Part shown: positions 5,724 through 11,206 of the stretch, in pieces
Numbering within the stretch: position 1 is the first letter of the stretch
Layout of the letters: every line of letters starts with the position of its first letter
From: Massilia sp.
GTDB taxonomy: Bacteria; Pseudomonadota; Gammaproteobacteria; Burkholderiales; Burkholderiaceae_D
Reading direction: 5' to 3'
Length of the DNA stretch: 11,206 nucleotides
Assembly: GCA_028291845.1 (NCBI GenBank)
Contig: JAQGNM010000441.1
Span: 1 to 11,206 of the forward strand
Made by a program: the position numbers and the translations under genes
The notes under the pieces: model-generated
The model's input: the letters and a program-made list of their open reading frames with translations, nothing else
What the model was told of the DNA's origin: nothing
Databases searched by the model: none

Positions 5724-7961
5724 ATGCACACACCCGATTTCAAGGAGCAGCCGCGCATCGCCGCCTTGTGCGCGCTGGGCATGCTCGACACGCCGCCCGA
5801 GCCGCGCTTCGACAAGTTCACGGCGCTGGCCAGCGCCGCCTTCGGCGTGCCGATCGCGCTGGTGTCGCTGGTCGATCGCCAGCGCCAGTGGTTCAAATCG
5901 CGGCACGGCTTGCAGGCGCTGGAAACGCCCCGATCGGTCGCCTTTTGCAGCCACGCGATCGAAGGCGTCGACACCTTCGTCATCGAAGACGCCGCGCGCG
6001 ACGCCCGCTTTGCCGGCAATCCGCTGGTCACCGGCAGTCCCGGTATCCGCTTCTATGCCGGCCATCCGCTGCGCACCCATGATGGCCACGCGGTCGGCAC
6101 CCTGTGCATCATCGATACCATCCCGCGCCAGCTGACGGCGGCGCAACTGGCGATGCTGCAATCGCTGGCCGGCATGGTCGAAGCCGAACTCAATCGCGAC
6201 GCCGTGGTGCGGGCACGCCGCACGGCGGAAAACGCCTTGCACGAATTGAACGCCGCCCTGGAAGCGCGGCTTGCCCAGCGCACCATCGCGCTGGAAGAAA
6301 AGAACGAAGCGCTCAATCGGGAAATCCGCCAGCGTGCCAATGTCGAAGCGAGCCTGCGCCGCAGCGAAGAGCGGGTACGCGGCATGATCGAATCGTCGTG
6401 TTCCGCCTTCGTCGCGCTCGACGCGGCCGCCCGCATCGTCGAGTGGAACACGGCGGCCGAGCACATGTTCGGCTGGTCGCGCGCCGAGGTGCTGGGGCGG
6501 CCGTGGTCGTCGATCATGGTCGATGCGGCGCCGCCCGATCCCAAAGGCGGCGCGAACGTGCGCATGTGCGCCCGCACCAGCACCGGCCGCGCCATCACTG
6601 TCGAGATGATCGTGAACAGTTACGCCACCGACGGCGGCCAGTACCTGGGCGCCTTTATCAACGACGTCGGCGCGCTGTACGAAGCGCAGGAGAAACTGAG
6701 AAACAGCGAGCAGATGCTGCGTTCGATCGCGGAAAACCTGCCCACCCTGATCGGCCAGGTCGACCGCCAGGGACGCTTCGTCTATCTCAATTCGCGGGCG
6801 CTCAATTTCTATGGCCGGCCGGCCGGCCAGATGCTCGGGCAGACCATGCGCTCGGCATGCAGCGAAGCCGATTACGCCAAGATCGAAGGCTACGTCGACA
6901 CGGCGGCGGGCGGGCGCCACGTCTCCTTCGAGAGCGACATCGTCATCGACAAGCGGCAGTTCCACTACCACGCCGCTTTCGTGCCGCAGCGCGACGCCCA
7001 CGGCAATCCGGACGGCTTTTTCGCCATGGCGTTCGACATCACCGCGCGCCGGCAGAGCGAGATCGCCCAGCGCGACAGCGAGGAGCGCCTGCGCACCATC
7101 ACCGACAACGTGCCGGTGCTGATCTCCTATCTCGACAGCGATCTGCGCTATCAGTTCGCCAACGCCATGTACAAGGACTGGCTGGGCGTGGAAAGCACGC
7201 AGATGATCGGCCGCACCGTGATCGAGGTGTTCGGCCGCGACTACTACGACGAGCGCGCCCACAGCATTGCGCGCGCCATGAGCGGCCACATGTCGAGCGT
7301 GGAAGTGGAGGTGGTGCGCAAGGGGCACGAGCGCATCCTCAACACCACCTACATGCCGCATCACCGCGACGGCCGGGTGGCCGGCGTCTACGTGTTGGCC
7401 ACCGACGCTACCGCCGCCCGCGTGCACGAGCGAAAACTGCTGGCGCTGGCCAATGCCGACCCGCTGACCAACCTGCCGAACCGCCGCATGTACGAGTTCC
7501 ACCTCGCCAAGGCGCTGGCGCTGTCGAAACGCCAGAACACCAGGCTGGCCCTGATGTACCTCGACCTGGACAATTTCAAGCGCATCAACGACACCCACGG
7601 CCATGGCGCCGGCGACGCCGTGCTGGTCGAATTCGGCAAGCGGGTCGGCGCCACCCTGCGCGAGACCGACCTGCTGGCGCGCCTGGCGGGCGACGAGTTC
7701 ACGGTGGTGCTGGAGGCGGTCGACAGCCTGGAAAACTGCCAAACCATCGCCCACAAGATCCAGCAGGCGCTGCATCAGCCGTATCATTTCGACGGCCGCA
7801 GCCTGCAGATTGCAGCCAGCATCGGCATCGCCCTGGCCGACAGCGAGGCCACCATCGCCACGCTCTCCAGCCAGGCCGATCAAGCCCTTTACATGGCCAA
7901 GAGAAAAGGCAAGAACCGTTTCGCCATCGTCGAAGACGGCGCCGAACCGCTGGTGCCTTAG
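5724..7961 (+). CDS. Soluble GAF-PAS-PAS-PAS-GGDEF diguanylate cyclase
   Basis: 745 residues, no membrane helix. The GAF domain (about 8-150) opens with the usual RIAALCALGMLDTPPEPRFD and carries FCSHAI around Cys75. A charged coiled coil (about 155-217) follows, then three PAS domains (about 218-330, 331-452 and 455-570). The GGDEF domain (about 573-735) has DPLTNLPNRR from Asp579 and DLDNFKRIND. The signature is AGDEF (655-659); Ala at the first position is tolerated in some active cyclases. RETD at 646-649 is an intact RxxD inhibitory site, so product feedback is expected. It should make cyclic-di-GMP in the cytoplasm in response to ligands of GAF/PAS; no haem or flavin residue can be assigned. 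AGGA (5715-5718) lies 5 bases before ATG 5724. Its TAG stop overlaps the TAA of the convergent transporter. Confidence 0.92.
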   Translation: MHTPDFKEQPRIAALCALGMLDTPPEPRFDKFTALASAAFGVPIALVSLVDRQRQWFKSRHGLQALETPRSVAFCSHAIEGVDTFVIEDAARDARFAGNPLVTGSPGIRFYAGHPLRTHDGHAVGTLCIIDTIPRQLTAAQLAMLQSLAGMVEAELNRDAVVRARRTAENALHELNAALEARLAQRTIALEEKNEALNREIRQRANVEASLRRSEERVRGMIESSCSAFVALDAAARIVEWNTAAEHMFGWSRAEVLGRPWSSIMVDAAPPDPKGGANVRMCARTSTGRAITVEMIVNSYATDGGQYLGAFINDVGALYEAQEKLRNSEQMLRSIAENLPTLIGQVDRQGRFVYLNSRALNFYGRPAGQMLGQTMRSACSEADYAKIEGYVDTAAGGRHVSFESDIVIDKRQFHYHAAFVPQRDAHGNPDGFFAMAFDITARRQSEIAQRDSEERLRTITDNVPVLISYLDSDLRYQFANAMYKDWLGVESTQMIGRTVIEVFGRDYYDERAHSIARAMSGHMSSVEVEVVRKGHERILNTTYMPHHRDGRVAGVYVLATDATAARVHERKLLALANADPLTNLPNRRMYEFHLAKALALSKRQNTRLALMYLDLDNFKRINDTHGHGAGDAVLVEFGKRVGATLRETDLLARLAGDEFTVVLEAVDSLENCQTIAHKIQQALHQPYHFDGRSLQIAASIGIALADSEATIATLSSQADQALYMAKRKGKNRFAIVEDGAEPLVP

Positions 7962-9478
7962 AGCACAGTTTCGCTGTTGTCGACCTTGCCGGCCGGCGTC
8001 ACCGGCTGCGCGGGGGCGGTCGGCGCGTCCCCGATCAGCTTGTTGAGGAAGGGGATCAACAGCACCAGCGCCACGCCGACGGCGACGCTGCCCCAGCCCA
8101 GAGCGGAAAACAGCGCGGCGTAGCCGGCATTGGTGGTGAGAGGCGAGCCGGCGCCAGGGTCCGGCACCATGCTGGAAAAGTCGCCGGCGAACAGCGACGC
8201 CACCCCGGTCACCAGCATCCACGCGCCCATCATCGAACCCTGGTACTGGCGCGGCGCCAGCCGGCCGATCATGGCGTAGCCGATCGGCGAAATGAGCAAT
8301 TCGCCCACGCTCTGAAACACGTACGACAAAAACAGCCAGACAAAGGCCGACTGGCCACTGCTCGGGTCGGCCAGGCGAATGCCGACCGGCAGGCAGAGAA
8401 AGCCGATACCCATCAGGATCACCGCGCCGGCAAATTGTTTCGGGATATCGATCTTCCAGCCCTTTTCGCGCAGGCGGGCGAACCACGCCGCCAGCAGCGG
8501 ACCGCCAAGCACGATCACCATGCAGTTGATGTTCTGGATCCACTGCGGCTGCACCTCGTAGCCCATGACCACGCGGTTGACGTTGTGCTCGGCAAAAATC
8601 TGCAGGCCGTTCGGCGCCATCTGGTACAGCGCCCAAAAGGTGAGCGAACCGATCGCCAGAATCAGGTAGGCAAACATGTTCTTGCGCTCGCGCCGGTCGG
8701 GATGGCGCAGCGCCAGGACGCCAATAACGGCGAACACAAACGCGGAAAAGCCCTTGACCAGGGCGCCGGTCGACACCGGGTGCATCAGCAGCGCCCACAC
8801 CGACGGCACGATCAGCACCACGATGGCCGCGCCCGCCAGCAAACGCAGGCGCCACTGGCGCGGCGTCGCCGTCATCAATGGCGTGCTGATATCGGCCAGG
8901 GTTTTCCAGTTCAATACAGTAAGGGCGATGGCGACGACGTTGCCGGCGGCGGCGAAGATGAACAGGGCGTTGTAGTTTTCCGTCGCCTGGAAAATGCCGG
9001 CGCCCGTGAAACCGACAAAAAAGCCGATGTTCATGCCGGCGTAATTCCACAGGAAGGCCGATTCGCGGCGATTGTCGGCAGGGGTGAAGCGCTGGGTGAG
9101 CATCATGTTGACGCAGGTGACGTTCAAGCCGCTGCCGGTGAGGAAGAAGGCCAGGCCGGCGTACAGCATCGCATTCGAGCCCAGTGAAATCAGCAGGCAT
9201 CCGATGATCTGCAGCAGCATGCCGACCACGAACAGATTGCGGTTCGATAGAAAGCGCCCACCCAGGTAGCCGCCGAACAGGTGCAAGCCATAGTTGAAAG
9301 CGCCGAACACGCCCATCATCAGGGCGGCGTCCTTGACCGGGAAGTGCAGGTGCTTGGTGGCGTACAGCACCAGCGAGGAGTACAGCACGGCAAAGGCCAG
9401 CGTGCAGAAAATCTGGATCAAGAACAGGGTGGCCGTGCCCGGCGCGGCATTGGCGAGGCGGCGTTGAAGGAAGGACAA
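7958..9478 (-). CDS. POT/PTR2-family MFS transporter lacking the ExxER motif
   Basis: 506 residues, about 12-14 hydrophobic helices, inner membrane. The POT family imports di- and tripeptides with protons. Family marks seen: VGELLISPIGYAMIGRLAP with Glu393 in the helix-10 GEL motif, then MMGAWML; helix 7 FWALYQMAPNG; and FLTGSGLNVTCVNMMLTQRF after helix 3. The helix-1 ExxER motif is replaced by QIFCT (22-26), and the helix-7 acidic position appears as Gln286. Substrate and coupling may therefore differ from classic peptide symporters; a divergent POT branch or amino-acid-type MFS carrier is possible. The start is TTG 9478, backed by AGGAG on the minus strand (9485-9489) 6 bases upstream; no better start precedes helix 1, which begins near residue 15. 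It diverges from the GNAT gene and converges on the cyclase with a 4-base overlap. Confidence 0.87.
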   Translation of the reverse strand: MSFLQRRLANAAPGTATLFLIQIFCTLAFAVLYSSLVLYATKHLHFPVKDAALMMGVFGAFNYGLHLFGGYLGGRFLSNRNLFVVGMLLQIIGCLLISLGSNAMLYAGLAFFLTGSGLNVTCVNMMLTQRFTPADNRRESAFLWNYAGMNIGFFVGFTGAGIFQATENYNALFIFAAAGNVVAIALTVLNWKTLADISTPLMTATPRQWRLRLLAGAAIVVLIVPSVWALLMHPVSTGALVKGFSAFVFAVIGVLALRHPDRRERKNMFAYLILAIGSLTFWALYQMAPNGLQIFAEHNVNRVVMGYEVQPQWIQNINCMVIVLGGPLLAAWFARLREKGWKIDIPKQFAGAVILMGIGFLCLPVGIRLADPSSGQSAFVWLFLSYVFQSVGELLISPIGYAMIGRLAPRQYQGSMMGAWMLVTGVASLFAGDFSSMVPDPGAGSPLTTNAGYAALFSALGWGSVAVGVALVLLIPFLNKLIGDAPTAPAQPVTPAGKVDNSETVL

Positions 9479-9484
9479 ACGATT

Positions 9485-9489
9485 CTCCT
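9485..9489 (-). promoter_or_regulatory. Shine-Dalgarno AGGAG supporting the TTG start of the POT transporter
   Basis: On the minus strand AGGAG lies 6 bases before TTG 9478. No ATG or GTG start in this frame sits closer to the first membrane helix, so the ribosome site decides the rare start codon. Confidence 0.7.
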
Positions 9490-9527
9490 GGAAGAAATTG
9501 GTACGGGCTGTTCTGCAAACCCCGGCA

Positions 9528-9533
9528 ATTTTA
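9528..9533 (-). promoter_or_regulatory. Possible -10 box of the POT transporter
   Basis: TAAAAT on the minus strand matches the -10 consensus at 5 of 6 positions and would give a leader of about 40 bases to TTG 9478. No convincing -35 lies 16-18 bases upstream, so this is tentative. The rest of the 9479-9710 divergent gap is GC-rich, and I see no clear promoter for the plus-strand GNAT gene. Confidence 0.28.
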
Positions 9534-9695
9534 CGGCGGATTTGCGAGCTGGCCTAATCCGTGGCCGAACCATGCGAACGTCAATACGCGCGTGGGTACT
9601 TCGTCCGGGGCCGACGCGACAGCGCCGGGCTTTGCTGATAGTCTTGCCGGCCGCGCCATCGGCAAGATGGTGCAGCTGGGGGCGACCACATGAAT

Positions 9696-9701
9696 AAGGA
9701 G
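9696..9701 (+). promoter_or_regulatory. Shine-Dalgarno AAGGAG that favours the shorter GNAT start
   Basis: AAGGAG lies 9 bases before ATG 9711. A longer in-frame ATG at 9690 would place this ribosome site inside the coding region and has only a G-run (9678-9682) ahead of it. Confidence 0.6.
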
Positions 9702-9710
9702 AGATGGCAG

Positions 9711-10157
9711 ATGGCGATTCGCGTTGCAGATATCCAGGACCTGCCGGCACTGGCGGCGCTGGAGGAGGCCAGTTTCGTGTGCGACGGCGTCGACCGGCGC
9801 GCCATGGCGGGATTTTTGCGCAGCCTTGCCGCCGTGGTGCTGCTCGACGAAGCGCAGGGGGTACTGCGCGGGCACCTGATCTTGCGCTTCAACAGCGGCC
9901 ACCGCATCGCCCGTGTCTACTCGATCGCCGTCGCCGAAGCCGCCAAAGGGCAGGGCATCGGGCGCGCGCTGGTCCAGTGCGCCGAGGAAGTGGCGTGCCG
10001 GCGCGGCAGCGAGCGGGTGCGGCTGGAAATCAGCGTCGACAATCTTGCCTCGCAGGCGCTGTTTCGCGCCTGCGGCTACGCGGTGTTCGGACACTACGAA
10101 GATTATTACGAGGACGGCGGCGACGCGCTGCGGCTGGAGAAGCGGATTTCTAATTAG
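9711..10157 (+). CDS. GNAT-family N-acetyltransferase, RimI-like
   Basis: 148 residues. It transfers acetyl from acetyl-CoA to an amine; the acceptor is unknown. The first strand MAIRVADIQDLPALAALE is the normal GNAT opening. VYSIAVAEAAKGQGIGRALV contains the acetyl-CoA pyrophosphate loop at 79-84 (KGQGIG), and RLEISVDNLASQALFRACGY is motif B. The C-terminus YEDYYEDGGDALRLEKRI resembles RimI and the N-terminal domain of GNAT/peptidase C39 proteins, but no C39 domain follows here, so it is a stand-alone enzyme. The start at 9711 is chosen from the ribosome site and family alignment; 9690 (155 residues) is the alternative. It is divergent from the POT gene and 88 bases ahead of the DUF885 gene. 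Confidence 0.88.
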   Translation: MAIRVADIQDLPALAALEEASFVCDGVDRRAMAGFLRSLAAVVLLDEAQGVLRGHLILRFNSGHRIARVYSIAVAEAAKGQGIGRALVQCAEEVACRRGSERVRLEISVDNLASQALFRACGYAVFGHYEDYYEDGGDALRLEKRISN

Positions 10158-10177
10158 ACATATGCATGCATTAATTG

Positions 10178-10206
10178 TTGCCTGCGATTTGCCGCTCCGC
10201 TAACAT
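10178..10206 (+). promoter_or_regulatory. Possible sigma-70 promoter of the DUF885 gene
   Basis: TTGCCT (10178-10183), a 17-base spacer and TAACAT (10201-10206) match the consensus at 4 of 6 positions each. The start of transcription would be near 10213, leaving a leader of about 33 bases to TTG 10246. No terminator is seen between the GNAT stop and this site, so read-through from GNAT is also possible. Confidence 0.4.
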
Positions 10207-10245
10207 CGCCGGGCCCCCCATTGACGCCTCGTAAAGGACCCGAAC

Positions 10246-11206
10246 TTGAAGCTCACACCGCAACTGCGCGCCGGCGTTCTCGCCATCGTCTGCGCCCTGG
10301 CCATTCCCGCCTTCGCTGCCGAACCGGCCTGGGTCACCAAAAGCAACGGCAACGCCCAATTGCTGCTCAAGGTGATGGCAAAGTATTCGCCGGAGAGCGC
10401 CAGCTCGCTGGGCGTGGACGGTTTCGACGAGCAGATCACCGATTATTCGCGCGACCTGTTCGAGGCGCAAAACCGCGACCTGCGCGCGGCGATCGCGGAA
10501 ATGGAGCGGCGCCGCAAGCTGGAAGCCGATCCGAAAGTGCGCCAGGATCTCGACATTCTGATCAGCAGCGCCAGCGACCAGCTGCGCTCGAGCGCCCTGC
10601 AGCGCAAATATTTCTTTCCGTTTAACGATGTGACCCAGACCATCTACAGCGTGCTCAACCAGACACTCGATCCGCGCATTCCGAAAGCGCGCCAGGCGAC
10701 CTTGCTGGCGCGGCTGCAGAAATACGCCGGCCAGGCGCCTGGCTACCGGCCGGCCACCATCCTCGCCAACGAGCGCTTGCAGGAGCGTTTGAAAGCGCAG
10801 AAAAACCTGCTGGGGCCGTACAAGGATGAAGTCGAGCAGTCGCTCAACAATGCGCCGACATTGATCGCCGGTATGAAACAATTGCTGGCCAAGAGCGACA
10901 TCAAGGGCTGGGAGCCGGTGTTCGCCGCCTTGGAAAAGCAGTTGACTGCCTATAACGAGTCGGTGCGCGCGCAAATCCTGCCGCGCGCGCGCCTGGATCA
11001 CCGCTTGCCGCCGGAAGTGTACGCCGACAATCTGCGCCAGTTCGGCGTCGACATCGCTCCGCTGGAACTGAAGGCGCGCGCGTTGACCTCGTTCTCGGTA
11101 ATCCGCAACCAGATGAATATCACCGCCGGCCTGATCGCCCGAGAACGCAAGCTGCCGCAGGCCGACTACCGCTTCGTGATGGCGGAATTGATAAAGCAGC
11201 AGATCC
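10246..11206 (+). CDS. DUF885 family secreted protein, N-terminal part (3' end outside window)
   Basis: The frame is open for 320 codons from TTG 10246 to the window edge. The family is usually around 600 residues, so roughly half is seen. A signal peptide is clear: LKLTPQLRAGVLAIVCALAI then PAFA before Ala-Glu, cleavage near residue 24-25. The mature part opens with NAQLLLKVMAKYSPESASSL and then GVDGFDEQITDYS, the start pattern of DUF885, and is otherwise helical and charged. DUF885 proteins are thought to resemble zinc metallopeptidases; any metal motif would lie beyond this window. AAAGGA (10233-10238) is 7 bases before the TTG. An in-frame TGA at 10222-10224 rules out a longer start, and no ATG or GTG precedes the signal peptide. 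It is likely periplasmic or outer-membrane associated. Confidence 0.85.
   Translation, partial: MKLTPQLRAGVLAIVCALAIPAFAAEPAWVTKSNGNAQLLLKVMAKYSPESASSLGVDGFDEQITDYSRDLFEAQNRDLRAAIAEMERRRKLEADPKVRQDLDILISSASDQLRSSALQRKYFFPFNDVTQTIYSVLNQTLDPRIPKARQATLLARLQKYAGQAPGYRPATILANERLQERLKAQKNLLGPYKDEVEQSLNNAPTLIAGMKQLLAKSDIKGWEPVFAALEKQLTAYNESVRAQILPRARLDHRLPPEVYADNLRQFGVDIAPLELKARALTSFSVIRNQMNITAGLIARERKLPQADYRFVMAELIKQQI

Noticed and set aside
6104..9187. 1027-codon plus-strand open frame
   Set aside because: It lies out of frame inside the cyclase and then antisense to the transporter; low-complexity Arg/Pro/His-rich translation with no family pattern.
5559..9518. 1319-codon open frame on the minus strand
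   Set aside because: It is antisense to the GAF-PAS-GGDEF gene and in a different frame from the POT gene on the same strand. Its translation is Arg/Ala/Gly/His-rich without domains, a typical shadow in GC-rich DNA.
10162..10171. Palindrome ATGCATGCAT after the GNAT gene
   Set aside because: Short self-complementary tetramer repeat with no loop, T-run or second copy; could be chance.
10171..11001. 276-codon minus-strand open frame
   Set aside because: Antisense to the DUF885 gene, which has a signal peptide, ribosome site and family motif on the plus strand.

Overview
The window is GC-rich with strongly GC-biased third codon positions. Its gene families (DUF4124, an N-acyl amino acid synthase FeeM-like protein, several GGDEF/EAL proteins, a signal-peptide DUF885 protein) fit a betaproteobacterium, most likely Oxalobacteraceae (Massilia, Duganella or Janthinobacterium type). 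That placement is inference from family content and composition. No rRNA, tRNA, CRISPR array, insertion sequence or phage gene was seen, so this looks like ordinary chromosome.

Layout. 1-619 (+) is the C-terminal end of an amidase-signature enzyme. After an AT-rich leader with three TTGATAA repeats comes a FeeM-like acyltransferase (797-1588, +), closed by a perfect 16-bp hairpin terminator (1659-1694). A promoter-like stretch and an 18-bp inverted repeat (1879-1896) precede a 984-residue membrane protein with a 7TM sensor, PAS, GGDEF and EAL domains (1921-4875, +). Convergent to it is a small secreted DUF4124 protein (4948-5358, -). The next intergenic region holds a 9-bp-arm inverted repeat (5381-5418), a minus-strand terminator (5495-5531) and a probable 35-codon ORF (5601-5708). 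These lie upstream of a soluble GAF-PASx3-GGDEF protein (5724-7961, +). Its stop codon overlaps that of a convergent POT-family transporter (7958-9478, -; TTG start). Divergent from the transporter are a RimI-like GNAT acetyltransferase (9711-10157, +) and the first 320 codons of a secreted DUF885 protein (10246 to the window edge, +; TTG start).

How it works together. The common theme is signalling. Two predicted cyclic-di-GMP proteins lie about 0.85 kb apart: one membrane-bound, with both synthesis and degradation domains, and one soluble, with synthesis only. Their GGDEF domains differ in feedback design: the hybrid has lost the RxxD inhibitory site and the soluble enzyme keeps it. The FeeM-like gene suggests production of an N-acyl amino acid or related lipid. 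No gene cluster of a clearly new system was found. The points most worth a second look are the POT transporter lacking its ExxER proton-coupling motif, the terminator-free convergent overlap paired with an orphan minus-strand terminator about 2.4 kb downstream, and the short ORF before the soluble cyclase.
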